A stretch of 64,000 nucleotides of DNA. Source: Diphasiastrum complanatum (Eukaryota > Streptophyta > Lycopodiopsida > Lycopodiales > Lycopodiaceae). The notes below the pieces were generated by a model. That model had not been told where the DNA came from, did not search any database, and worked only from the letters and a program-made list of their open reading frames with translations. The first letter of the stretch is position 1; each line of letters starts with the position of its first letter. The stretch lies in assembly GCA_029204225.1 (NCBI GenBank), contig CM055100.1:64984550-65048549 (forward strand), read 5' to 3'. A program made the translations under genes and the position numbers. Below, piece by piece: positions 10,126-22,700 of this stretch.

Positions 10126-11500
10126 TTGTCTGGAGTCGTGACAAAGGGCCCATGGCTTCTTGTAATCATGGACGTGAGGGCAGAGTAACAAAAATAAGAT
10201 GGAATCTTTGGTGACTACATGGAAAGCTAATATTTGAGCTCATGATGGTGTTTTGGGCTGAGTTCCTTCTTATGGAAGATGTCAGGCAAAATATTTTCAA
10301 CAAATTGTGTCTAAATTTTTCAATTCAGATCTCGATTGTCACTGCCATTGTTGAGCGATTGTAACACACAAGTTTCATAATAACCAAAGTGTATAACTGC
10401 AGATTATCCTGAACTTTGTAAACAAAAGATTTCAGGGTTTATGCATAGCGACTTTGTTTCCCTTGCACTAAATTAAGCTGGGTTGATTTTGAAGTAATAT
10501 ATGTTGACAATGATTGCTCGAGGACTATCGACATAGGGTAAATTGCTACCAAATGCAAGGGTGCTTAAGAAAGGGAAGAGGAAGTCAAGCAGTTATTTAA
10601 ATGTTTTATTTACTCCTTGTAGGAGCATGTTCATAGTGGTTATATTATCTTACGAGTATTTACAAAAGTTTTTCTTGTGTGTAATGCGTGTTGGACATCA
10701 CTTATACCCAAAATCATTCGAAGGCATGATCACATTTGCAAGTTGTCAATCCAGTGTGTACTTGCTACTAGCTTACCAAAATAACTCACAACTCTGAATC
10801 ATATTTGGTGTTGACAATTTGTGCTTCAGATATTATTAATATTAATTGCGATATGCGACGGTTATTCAGATTATGTAAATTATGAGAAAGAAGCACATTG
10901 AATGTGCGAATAGGCAACACTGCAAAGAAAGCTTTTCATCAACTGAACCCCTAATAATCTGTAATGCAAATTTTTATATATAGCTGTTTCATTGACAGTA
11001 TTAGAATGGACAAATATAATATATCAACATCCTAACCACCTCACCTTTGGCTACGGAAGCTCTCGTATTGCTGTACTTATTCAATTTGGAACATTAATAG
11101 TTGTAAAATTTGTAATCCAAAGAATCTAGACTCTTAGCTATGATGTTGATTACACATGGATGGGTTAGTACAAGATCACCGCAATACAAACATTTTAGCT
11201 CAAGAAATGTCTAAAATTTTGTGTTGAATAACTAAGAAGATTGTTTGCACTCTTGATTGAATTAAAAAGTAATCTAAATAGAGCAGAGTACAGATGTGTG
11301 AAGCACACGCTTTTTTTGCGTGAGTTTTAAGAAGCTCTAGTGCTTGACTATTGATTGATTACATCGATAATTTACCTATTGAGATATATTGTTTAATGAT
11401 CATTGTAGATCAGTGAATTTATAGAACATCACTATTTCTACTTGATCTATCCTCTATTAGATAGCAGTCGTTGAGAATAGTAATGAGAATGTACATAGTA
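10126..11500. other. ABCF 3' flank and intergenic DNA, nothing recognised
   Basis: The first few hundred bases after the stop at 10123-10125 are presumably the ABCF 3' UTR. The rest is AT-rich with only short chance open frames (for example 84 codons at 10543). No TE domain, RNA gene or clear repeat was found. Confidence 0.4.
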
Positions 11501-11775
11501 GATAAACTTTCAATGTCATCCTATGATTGTGACGCAGGTTGGAATGGTTGATAGTATCGAAATAAGTGTCGGGTTAAAATAAGTGTTGGGTCGAGATAGG
11601 TGTCGGGTTGAAACAAGTATTGGGTCGAAATAAGTTTGAGTCAATTCGATTCGTTGACTTAGGCCAGGATCAAAATCTAGTTCGATGCTCAAGCTTTTTT
11701 TTGAGTATTTACAGCTTCATGATGCTCATTAAAAAGTGGATTTCCACTCAAACGTTGAAATCCAACAAGAAGAAA
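11500..11775 (-). repeat. Decayed copia LTR remnant with a 17-bp tandem repeat
   Basis: Positions 11559-11640 hold four full and one partial copies of a 17-bp unit (type GAAATAAGTGTCGGGTT). Downstream, a GGATGCTCATTAA-like segment leads to TTGAAATCCAACA (11757-11770). The same order, with GGGTCGAAAA words, GATGCTCATTAAC and TTGAAATCCAACACTC, occurs at 53690-53780 in the LTR end of a minus-strand copia. This is a diverged LTR end of that family. Confidence 0.45.
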
Positions 11776-12712
<937 letters not shown>

Positions 12713-13397
12713 AAGCTTTAGTGGATGAAAAAAGTGTATCTCCTAGCATGAACGTGATTTTTATCATGTATGAAAATCATGTTTTCATATTATATGTATT
12801 TGAAAGACAAGATCATGATGTCATAGTAAATTGCTAGTTTGCTAGTTTTGCATCTTACAAGTTTCAAGGTTAAAGATCATTGGATTTTGACATTTTCAGA
12901 GTTTGCTTGATGTTTTAAAATTTCACATGACATTAAAGATTTGGTTGCTCATCTTCTAATTTTGTTCAAGTGATCAAATTGATTTTGTGCAAGGTTGAAA
13001 AATATATGAAATTGGGAAGCTAGAAAGACAATTTTCACTATCTTTGATGTTTGTATTTTTCCATAGTCTATCCTAAAATAGTTTATATTCTCTATTTTTC
13101 ATATTTATTGAGTAGTGTTTTTGCTATATTTGATTAGTGAAACACCAAATCCAAGTTTGGTTTCTAGATGGCAGTGATTTACATCAAAAGTGCTACATTG
13201 TCTTGTTGCCAATGTTCATAGAATTGCCAAGTGAGTAGAAGGATTACAAATTCAATCTTATTGATGTTTTATGATCTCTTATAAGTTTTAGGATATGTTA
13301 TCTAACATAGAGTGCCTTTAGAAGCACAAGATCTTGGGCTTATGCATATCATCTTCATTTCATGGAAGTTGATCTAGTTTTTACATTCTAGTCAGAG
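12713..13397. other. AT-rich spacer before a copia gag remnant
   Basis: By position this could be the LTR or leader of the plus-strand copia whose gag remnant starts near 13398, but no PBS was found. Nothing else is recognisable. Confidence 0.3.
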
Positions 13398-13760
13398 TGG
13401 AAGCAAATGATAGATTGATATATTTTAACTAATCTATATGGAAGGATAGGATGGAATCTTTGTTTGTGATACATGACTTGATTGACATTGTGCTTGGAGT
13501 TGAGGAAAGGCCTGAACTAGCACAAGAAAGAGTGATATATGAATAAAGAGCAAGACTTATTATGCTTCTTGATATCACCACTTTGTGGGTGAAAGAAGAC
13601 ATATAATGACACACTATAATAGCCAATTTCAACAAAAAATTAAGAATTTATGGGAACAAAATAGAAAAGGAAGTAATGGCAACAAAAGCAATCTATAGAT
13701 AGGGAATGTTACTACATTGAACACTATTTCTTATTGAAGAAAACCCCTAAGCCATTCAGA
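13398..13760 (+). pseudogene. Ty1/copia gag remnant
   Basis: With stops and shifts, the plus strand reads WKDRMESLFVIHDLIDIVLG, VEERPELAQE and RARLIMLLDI. This aligns with the gag N-terminus of the intact copia in this window (WKMRMESILILQDVMDIVLG, LEEEPQVLQE). A later NKSNL-type stretch fits the EAWDCLKTIYE position. Only the first quarter of gag remains. Confidence 0.65.
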
Positions 13761-14208
13761 CATACTTTTTGGAAGATCTAGCGATTTCTTTGGTGCATGT
13801 GTTTAGGCCTACGACCATTAATTATGACCATGTACACATAAGGGCCCCAATTCCCTTATAGTCACAATTAACTTACGGGTTGTTGGTCTATTGATCCCTA
13901 GCATGGACACGCTGCTCAAGACCAGTCATGGGCATGACACAAAAGCTAGGAACTAGATATAGAATCTTGAAGAATTTTGTATCCTCTTTCTTAAATAATT
14001 AAACTAACCACAATCCAACAAGTAGGAAAGGAAATCAGCCTACACAAGTGTTTTGACCTAAATTGAGCTTTGGATCACAAAGATTATGTTTCTACACTTG
14101 GAAATGCTTGATTTTGAGAAGGAACCACTCGAGCACACTCTAGAATTGATGGCACCTCCAAATCACTCACTAGAATTGGCTTCTCCTCCAAATATATCCT
14201 GGAACAAA

Positions 14209-14760
14209 GCTCTGATAACATGTGAAAAATTTAGATCTCAATGACCTAATTATGTCCCTTGATCTTTAGCAAATTTGGAGAGCACATCTAGCTTCACATG
14301 TATCAACTACACATAGAAGATCAAACTCAATAAGAACTTGTCATAAACACTTAGATATCACGTGCTATATCCATGTCTGTAAAATAACCATACAATAACA
14401 TTACACACACGTGTGGATTCATATCCATAAGAAAATCAACATTCTATACACAAAATCTCGCTATATCACCACCAAAATGCAAGAGATAGATGTCGAAACC
14501 AAAAGAGATATCTTCCATAAGAATGAATGAGAGAAGAAGAGAGAGATGAGTTTTTTCCATGCTTGCATGCTTATTAATAACAGCCTCTTGACCATTTAGA
14601 TGATCTTGCCTAAGCTTGTCAATTTATGGAAGTTTCTAGGTACTTGCCATAAACCTAGTCTAACTTGACGACATTCAATGTATCGCTTCTAACCAATAAG
14701 GGTAGGTCCAAATCCGACCTAATTCACCTATATACTTGCTAAAAATAGTAAGGATTAACT
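14209..14760 (-). mobile_element. Minus-strand LTR with adjoining primer-binding site
   Basis: GCTCTGATAACA (14209-14220) is the reverse complement of the copia primer-binding site with one mismatch. It abuts TGTGAAAAATTTAG at 14221, an LTR terminus, so a minus-strand 5' LTR extends rightward. Words shared with the segment at 26009-26465 (a TGTCCCTTGATCTTT-like block, a CACGTGTGGAT-like block and a GAGAGAAGA block) suggest one LTR family. The internal side (left) has lost its gag. The far end is uncertain. Confidence 0.5.
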
Positions 14761-15544
14761 ATCTCTAAGTTGTTATGTTTAATTGGCCTCAATATGCCAA
14801 ATAACAAATGACAAAACTAGTTGATTTTCTTCACATTACATATACTTCAATTAAACTCCGAATTAGATGACTGTTTTACATACATTCTCTGTCATCATGT
14901 CGTGACTCATTGAGTTGCATTTTATAAATTTAAGTGAAATATAATAAATATCGTTCCCCAATAAGGATCGAATTGGATAATGTTATGCTGTTTAGAAGGA
15001 TATGCCATGAAATAGATGCTTAATTGGTTATCAACAGATATTAAGTAAGCGTCCAGTAACACATGTTCTTAAATTAAATGATTCATGAATACTATTGAGT
15101 TGTATGATCCTTCCAATACAATTGTCTCTCCCATAAACTAACTGTGTATGATCATGACTGATTTGAATAAAGAAAATACAGTCTGAATGCAGACAGAGTC
15201 GCGTTCTTCCTGAATCAATACTCTCTGTAACAACAGAGAGAAAGAACAAAACAATTATACTCTGGATGTTCGATTGATCGACTTGGTAGACAATTGAGCT
15301 AATTCAATGCCTGTGGAGCTTAACATAACCGAAGCAACTGATAAATTGTTGGATATATACATATGGCTAACTAATCAAAGGAATAGTTAATCTATACTTT
15401 ACAATTAGGATTAAGGCACTACGTGCTGTTGGCAGTGACTGCCATCGGACGATATTTGATTTAGTCCGGTGGTGATGAATCTACTGATGAGCCGCCGATT
15501 TTTTGAGTCGACTATTGGAGTTGATAGTGACATACGATAAGTCG
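14761..15544. other. AT-rich spacer, nothing recognised
   Basis: No coding domain, RNA gene or repeat longer than a few tens of bases was seen. Confidence 0.35.
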
Positions 15545-15653
15545 GAGGTGACCGAATAGCTGGTGTTGGATGTTGGACGAATAGTCGAATGGTGAATGGT
15601 GGCCGAACAATCGGATGGTGGCCGAATAGTCGAGTGGTGGCCGAATAGTTGAT
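15545..15653. repeat. 19-bp minisatellite (GGTGGCCGAATAGTCGAGT)
   Basis: Three clean units lie at 15598-15616, 15617-15635 and 15636-15653. More degenerate GACCGAATAGCTGGT and GGACGAATAGTCGAAT copies precede them. The track is more GC-rich than its surroundings and contains no gene. Confidence 0.75.
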
Positions 15654-16039
15654 GTCGGTTGAGTCGTCAGGACACTGTCACTGATTCCTTTGTATTTTTG
15701 CAGACTGTCAGAAAACAAGTGTATATCTGTAGAGTATGCGACTGTTCAAGTAATTTCAACAACTAGTGAATGAATCTAGTTTAGCAGAGAGATAGGGATG
15801 GAGAGGATAGAAATCCAACATTAACATGACTTGAGCAACAAAATTTGCCAATTATGCTGATCTATATGTAATCCAAAGCCGATGGGCTGGATGGTTTATT
15901 CTTTTACAAATCCTTTCTTTCATTTCTTCAAAGTATGTCAAATAATTTTCTTCCCAGCTTATATACAATTGCCAAAGGGAAAGATAATAAAAATCAACTA
16001 ATTGATCAATTAGTTCTTTCTTTAAGCAGCGTTGCACAT

Positions 16040-18451
16040 TTAGAACTTCCGTATTCTAAGGTACACCAAGCTTAGATGATGATGTTTCTTGAAAAGAATA
16101 TCAGACTGTTTAATAAACCTCACTTCCTTCAATCTCATATATTTTAATGCGTGTAAGAATGGATTTTCAATCAGTATTTTTGATAAACCAACTTTTTCTA
16201 TAGCAAACAAGCCCTGAACAATTGCCCAAGCTAGACAGTCTTTCTCTTCCATATTCAAGGCATTTTAAAAGTTTAAGAACTCCACAACTCCCCATATCCT
16301 GGTCCATTGAGCATTGGTATATCCTTTTATACCAGGCAAAAAATAGTACAACAACCAAAAATGCTCAACATTAGGAATCTGGGACATATTATCAAAGATT
16401 TTGCTTTTGATAATGAGAACTTCCTAAGCTAATACATGTTCGGCTCCATTTTCCTCTTCTTTTGGGTGTAGGCGTTGTAGACACCTTAATTAATTTGACA
16501 TCCCTGCTTCAGAGGCTCGTATGGAAAACTCTTCAAATCTGCTCGTATCTTGAGTCGACTGATCTTATGAAAACTTGGTACTCATCATGTAGGTCTGGGT
16601 AGCATTCTCCGCTGTACTGGGTTTCTCCTGCAATTTTCTGCATATTTCTTCCAACTCAGCAAACTTCTTTCATAGCTCCACAATTTCCTCATGGTCTTGT
16701 GGCTTTAAGCAGGAAATGTGCAATGGCATGGATTCCTTTTTCTTTGAGTCATCCTCATCCTCGCTTGAATCATCGACCTCTGCCTCTCTAAATATAGCAG
16801 CATTCAAAGCCTCATTTTCTTTTCTTAAAGGCTCTAGTAATTTTGATTTGAAAATATCGATAGTATCATTTCAATACTTCTCGAGCTTCCCTTTATTTAC
16901 TGAAATACTTTCTTTTTCTATGGTGACAAGAGCCAATTTTGACAATAGATTTTGATTTCGTATCTGGTACTGCGGCAGTTCTTCTTTAAATTGTAGTCTC
17001 TCTGCTTGAAAATCCTTGGTGATTTCCATCCTTGGAGTAATGTCATCTAATAAGTTAGTAAGGCGGGATACCTTCGTCTTAGCAGTAAAACTAACCTAAT
17101 CCTCCCCCAACAACTTGTTCAAGTCTACTGTCTGAAGCTTTGTTGCCTCTGGGCTCAACATTTTTTGCTTGCTTTTGCTGTTACACGTGTATTGGGAAAT
17201 TGGGTTATGCTGACAATGTACAGGAAAAACCTATTTCAATGCCAGGAAACTACTCATTCAAGTGTCAGCAATCTAAATTGTATTTTCAAAATGTATTTAA
17301 CTATAAGATTTGCAATAAGAAATCCAGCTCCACCGATAGTTCCTCAATCTTTATGGCATGGCTGTTCAGTGTAGATAAAGACTCGTTCATATAATCTCGG
17401 TTCTTCTTGAAGATTCTGCATCTCCCTCGTCATCTGAATCGATTTTTTAGTGAACTCCGTTACTTGCATACAAGCTTTCTTCATATTATTAATTGTAGCA
17501 TAAAGCTCATGGCCAATCAAATGCTAAACAACATCTTCTTTTAAGTCCTTCAATTCTTCTTCTTCTTTTTGATAATCGACCTTAACCTCTACAAAGGAGT
17601 TAAGTTTATCTTCAAGCTGATTGTCTTTTTGGCCTTCATCTTTCCGGTAGTCGTTAAAGATATCATGTTATGTGAGCATGTCTTCTGCTGTGTCTTCGTG
17701 TGGTTGGGTGTCCAGGTCTTGCACATCCGTATACAGCGAATTTACATCGTCCTACAGAGTATCATCATGATTTCGTTCTTCTGCTTGGACTGATTCCATT
17801 TTGTCCTCATTATCTTGATTTAGGCATTGAGCTTGGTTATTGCTTGTTTCAGCTACTCCACCGTAGATGCTATGAAGGGTGTGAGTAACCCCAAATGTAG
17901 AGCCAGGTAGCTAAGGTGTTTTTCCCATTGTCGCATCAATGTTGGCTTCTTCATACCTTTCATGAATTGATGGTACAAGATCTCAGCTAAATCAATCTGC
18001 ACACCCTCATAGATTTGAGTAAAATATTGAAAATTAGAGTGAGAAATAATAGCATTCTTATCTGTGCCCAGAATGATGTTGCATGCCCACTTGAGAAACG
18101 CGACCCATCCCACATCTTTCAAATGTGAAAGCTTGAAGCCCTTTGTATCCTAATAGGCAATTCCTGACATGTCGAACCACTGCTTTGTATCTATCTTTTT
18201 TTGGCTCTTCTTTTCCTTCTTAGTTTTCCCTCTGATGTTCCCTCTGATGGCAGGCGGAAACATTCAACATACAGCTCTTTAGTTATCTCATGCGTCTGGC
18301 CATGGGCTGTAATTTCACATGAGTTTCTTCTTACTTTTAGACCATCCGCCATCTCATTGCAGATGTCTACCAGTAGCACGTAATTATCAATGTATCTTAT
18401 AGCGTCTAATGCACCAATGCGCCACTTATCGTAGGTTATTTCGGTGCGCAT
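16040..18451 (-). pseudogene. Unrecognised decayed coding track
   Basis: The minus strand retains protein-like pieces in a consistent direction. One begins at 18451 (TYDKWRIGALDAIRYIDNYV, then a basic KLRRKRRAKKR end). Another is at 18122 (VGWVAFLKWACNIILG). A glutamate/lysine-rich coil lies near 17600-17520. A tryptophan/tyrosine-rich block (FWLLYYFLPGIKGYTNAQWT) near 16345 continues over one stop to 16040. Stops and shifts separate them. I do not recognise the family; it may be a lost TE-borne ORF or an endogenous viral relic. Nothing assigns a function. Confidence 0.3.
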
Positions 18452-19304
18452 CTTCCATATTCACGGTTGTTGAATAGCCATCGCTTGATTTGATCACAAT
18501 CCAACAATGAATTAGTCGCTTGAAACGTTGATCGTTGCCACTCAGCCTACTCACTCAGGTAGGCCTTGCTCACTCAGGTAGGCCTTGCTGTGGCAATCAA
18601 CAACTCTACCCAATGCACCCCACTCTCATGCAGAGGGGCTCATCTTTGAAATTACTACTCATGCAATACCAAGTTACATGCATATTTTTTTTGAATTACT
18701 ATTTTGTGGTGCAAAACCCCAATGAACCTACTCAATTGATGAAGATAAACATCGAATATGAAGAAATATCTATTGGTCGCGACAATGACAAGTTATTCAA
18801 AGATAAAGTGGCCTAAATAATTGAGACTGAAGGAAGGACTATAACTCGAAGGGCAGTTATTAATGACATGAACCTTAGTAAGAAGGCTAGTCCTAAGAGC
18901 AGAAAATTCTTGAAGACTCATTTATTACGCCTCAAGCAAACGTTGCAACCTTTCACGTGCTTGCTTCTCATTGGAGCAAAGCCGCGTGACAAGGATGCCA
19001 CCTAGGAATTGAATACTTGTAATTTTCCTATTGGATGGAATTAGTTAATTAAATTAAATAAGAAACGGCATATCGGTTACTAAAGAGATGCACACTTTTG
19101 CACTCGTTCCCTATATGTACACCACTCATGCTTCAAGGCAACCACCGAGTTTTTCAGGAGATCACAGAGAGAGTTTAAGTCTTCAAGTTTTCCTGCTCTC
19201 TGCTTTCATAAGCTTTCTACTTGCTGAGTTCTTCTGTTTCCAATAGTTGGTAAGCCTCACATTGTCGGATGTGCTTGTGATTGTAACTCTGGTCAAACAC
19301 TTCC
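18452..19304. other. Gene-poor segment with a short direct repeat
   Basis: CACTCAGGTAGGCCTTGCT is repeated in tandem near 18552-18590. A plus-strand frame with two stops spans 18535-19010 but matches nothing I recognise. Confidence 0.35.
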
Positions 19305-19535
19305 TTAGCCTACTTCATTGGTTAAATAATTTTTTATAAAGTGAAGGGCAGTTCTGGTTCTTTTGTGAAATGTTGCAGCTTCATTAGGTGCAGGAGGTTC
19401 TTCTTCAGCTCCGCTCACAATGTCCATTACATCCTGTAGAATCAACAATGATTCCATTCTAATCTTCCACATTGCATAATTGGAAGATGTTAATCTCTCA
19501 CTGTGCTCCAAGAAATGTGAACCAGATGAAGACAT
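19305..19535 (-). pseudogene. Copia gag N-terminus (truncated)
   Basis: A minus-strand frame starts MSSSGSHFLEHSERLTSSNY and continues WKIRMESLLILQDVMDIVSG, closely matching the first 90 residues of the intact copia gag. It is cut after about 76 residues. To its right lie a leader of about 750 bases (19536-20290), a PBS complement (about 20291-20301) and an LTR (20302-20612), in the order expected for the 5' end of a minus-strand copia. Confidence 0.8.
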
Positions 19536-20301
19536 CTTCTCTATGAGAAATTCTAGTAATGATAAAGATGAAGGTGAAAGATGTTGCTTGCTATCTTAAC
19601 CTAGGATCTAACACTGATGATGTTGATCCAACCTATGAAATCTAGCAACAGATGTGAGAACAAATTCTCAAAACAGAAAATCAATCTATCTTGAATTTGG
19701 ATCTTGCTTCAGTCAGAAAAATGAAGCACATGCAAATAAGAAGTCTATCTCTCCCACGAGTTTCAAAAAACTGAAAAACTCTCTAGGAAATTACTTTCAA
19801 CTCAAACACAGTAATTTGTGTGAAATGAAAGACCTCAGAATACTCGCTTCTATCCAATTCTACTTGATTGACAATGAAAATTTATGAAATTGGTGAAAAG
19901 AACTGACTTGTGTTCACTTTGGCATATCCCATGAGTTGAGTACTCTCTCAAACTCTTTGATTGCCTAAAACTCTTCTAAAAACAAATGAAATTGATTTAG
20001 AAACTCAAGAAACACATTCTACTCTTCAATACCTATCCAACAAGCTATAGAACATCAAATTTGGATCAACCCTTGAGAAGCAGCACTCAATTAATGAGGG
20101 CTGATTTCACACATTGAGCTCTCTGTCCATATAGGGCTTTGCTAGAGCAGATCAAGCTCGTTTTGATCCACTTATGATCCACAGATAGCTTGTTTCTCAG
20201 TGAGTTTGAATCCCTCTTCCAAATCAAGTTCCTGCAAGCAAAAGCACTGTTGATCTGATGTATACACCCTCACCTCTTCAAAGCATGAAGCTTTGATACC
20301 A

Positions 20302-20612
20302 TGTGAAGTTTTTATCACGTGTAAACTTCACCAAACACCTTACAGGATCTTACTGAAGTATTGTGATTGCACAAGATTGATCAGAGAATAGTATACTTCA
20401 TGTGGCTTGCATGCATACAGAAAGACATTGCATGCTATCTAAACTTCTGCATGTCATCAAAATTGAATCTACCTAACTCAAACTCGACCTATTCTAGAAG
20501 GTTATGTGCTCAATTCACATACCTTTTATGTACAACATGAATTACAATGGAAATAACCATGGACATGGCCCCAAACTCGAGATAGGAAGATAATATTTTA
20601 ATAATCTTCACA
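20302..20612 (-). mobile_element. Minus-strand copia 5' LTR (shortened)
   Basis: It starts TGTGAAGTTT after the PBS complement TTTGATACCA (20292-20301) and ends AATCTTCACA at 20612. Both ends are reverse complements of the ends of the plus-strand LTR at 21645-22335. At 311 bp it lacks about 380 bp present in that copy. Its outer edge lies 6 bases from a plus-strand RT fragment. Confidence 0.75.
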
Positions 20613-20618
20613 CTCTCT

Positions 20619-21656
20619 CTGTATTATAAGTTTGTAGATAACTTTGTAATTATTCTTCTCATCTATGTAGATGATATCATCCTTTGTGGAAATAATGAGA
20701 AGCTAGTTGAAGAAACTAAGCATGCACTTGGTAGTGAGTTTAAGATGCAGGACTTAGGAGTTCTTCACTATATTTTAGGCCTTGAGATTGACTTTTGGAA
20801 AGGTCATGCTTTTATAAGTCAAAGTAAATATGCACTTTCCATGCCCAAGAAATTCCAAATGAAAAACTGTAAAGGCATAGATACACCAATGGAGCACATT
20901 GTAAAAGTTCCTATGAAAGATGATGAGAAATCCTTTGTGGACATCACTCTTTATAGGAGTCTTATTGGCTCACTTATATGGTTAACACTGACTAGGCCTG
21001 ATCTAAGCTTTAGTGTGCATAAGCTAAGTCAACACATGCAGGATCCAAAGATATATCACTGGAAGTTGGCTAAAAGAATCTTGAGGTATATATCTTCTAC
21101 TTTAGACTATGGATTAATCTACAAAGGAGAAGATCTGACTTTGGTTGCTTTTTCAGATTCAAATTTTGCAGGAGACAGGTTGGATAGAAAATCCACAAGT
21201 GCTTACACAATTTTTCTTGGAAGAAATTTAGTTTCTTGGCTATTAAAGAAGCAAGCAACTATATCCTTATCATCCTGTGAAGCTGAATACAGATCTCTTA
21301 CAACCACAACAAAGGAGGTTTTATGGATCAAAATGCTACTCTTGGAACTAAAGTGTTATCGAGATGAAGACCTTCCAATTATCAAGAATGATAACATTTC
21401 AGCTCAGGCTCTTGCAAATAATCATGTGTTCCATGCAAGGAGCAAACGCATCGAGGTAGCTCATCATTTTGTAAGAGAAAAAGTATTTGGGAGAGAGATC
21501 TTATTGGAGCATGTTGGATTCTCAAATTGTGTTGCAGATCTTCTCACCAAGCCATTACTCAAGAATGTCTCTATCAAGATGAGGTCTAACCTTGGCCTAA
21601 TTTCAAAGTCTATGTTGGATAGGAACATATATTTGAAGGAGGAGTGTGAAGATTAG
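20619..21656 (+). pseudogene. Copia RT-RNase H fragment, 5'-truncated but open
   Basis: An uninterrupted frame of 345 codons begins inside the RT palm: LYYKFVDN, then LLIYVDDIILCGNN with the catalytic YVDD, and FKMQDLGVLHYILGLEIDF. It continues through RNase H (FSDSNFAGDR, SSCEAEYRSLTTTTKEVLWI, NDNISAQALANN, HHFVREK) to VADLLTKPL and a stop at 21654-21656. It is close to the intact copia at 34739-38782. Gag, protease, integrase and the RT fingers are missing, so it is inactive, but the lack of stops points to fairly recent truncation. Confidence 0.85.
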
Positions 21657-22335
21657 TAAAAAATATCTTCCTATCTCGAGTTTTGGGGCCATGACCATGT
21701 TATTTCCATTTGTAAATTTTATTGTACATAAAGGTATGTGAATTGAGCACATAACCTTCTAGAATAGGTCGAGTTTGAGTTAGGTAGATTCAAATTTGAT
21801 GTCATGCAAAAGTTTAGATAGCATGCAATGTCATTCAGAGGGCATGCATGCAACATGCAAAGTGGTTTTTATGATCTACACATGTCTAGGCAATTTTGAG
21901 AGTTGACATGCAGTACATGCAATATCCATGCATGCAGTTACACATGTGGATTCTTGATAGTTGAGTTAACTGAGTTAAGTGGACTTTCCACCACTGTAGG
22001 AACTCGAGCCACTTTGATGTAAGTAAACCTTGCCATATTGTGAATATTGAGATTTTGGTGTTTTGGACTCATTCTCTCTCGTTATCCGAGTTTTCATGTG
22101 TTGATTTTCTCTCTCTACCTGAGAGCAGCCTGTTTTTCTCATATTGAACACTTAGAATTATTTCTGACATTCATTCCTCATAGTGAGAAGTTAGTTTTTT
22201 CAGTCTGATGTATGTCATCGTGCTCTTGCCTTAGATTTTTCAAGTAATCTATTCTTGATCAATCTTGTGCAATCACAACACCTTAGTAAGATCCTGTAAG
22301 GTGTGTGGTAAAGTCCACACGTGCTAAAAACTTCA
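21645..22335 (+). mobile_element. Plus-strand copia 3' LTR
   Basis: TGTGAAGATTAG at 21645 overlaps the last codons of the RT-RNase H fragment. The LTR runs 691 bp to AAAAACTTCA at 22335 and contains a CACACGTG box near its end. It is the inverted partner of 20302-20612. Confidence 0.75.
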
Positions 22336-22700
22336 TAGTGTGTGAGAAACGAAAATAGCTCGAAAAAAAAATGAACACGAAAAAGAAACGAACGAGAAAC
22401 GAACTCGAACGGAAAGTGTTCGTGCGCAGCGGAATGAGCTATATGACTCTTTCCCTAAGCATGACTATGTCTATCAGAAACAAACAGAACGTTAGTGATA
22501 GAAATCACAGTCATTCTGATTACATTGCCAAACGTTAATAAAACACCAGAAGAATAATTTGTCGCGAACAGCTAGAAAAATTATCCATCGCGAATGATTC
22601 GCGAAGAGCTAGATTGAGCTCGACTAATAATCAATCGTGAATGATTCACAAAAGGCAAGACTAAAAATTAGTCATCAACAGCTAGACTAATATTAACTTG
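22336..22700. other. Short segment with repeated GCGAA..AGCTAG words
   Basis: Degenerate repeats of a unit like GCGAACAGCTAGAAAAATTA (22560-22680) are visible, with CGAATGATTCGCG forming a small palindrome. No gene is seen. Confidence 0.4.

Noticed and set aside
10543-10797. An 84-codon open frame downstream of ABCF
   Set aside because: No domain or signal peptide, AT-rich composition and no neighbouring context; likely chance.
15850-19010. Possible endogenous pararetrovirus
   Set aside because: The frames are broken and I could not find RT, RNase H, protease or coat-protein motifs; kept only as an unassigned coding track.
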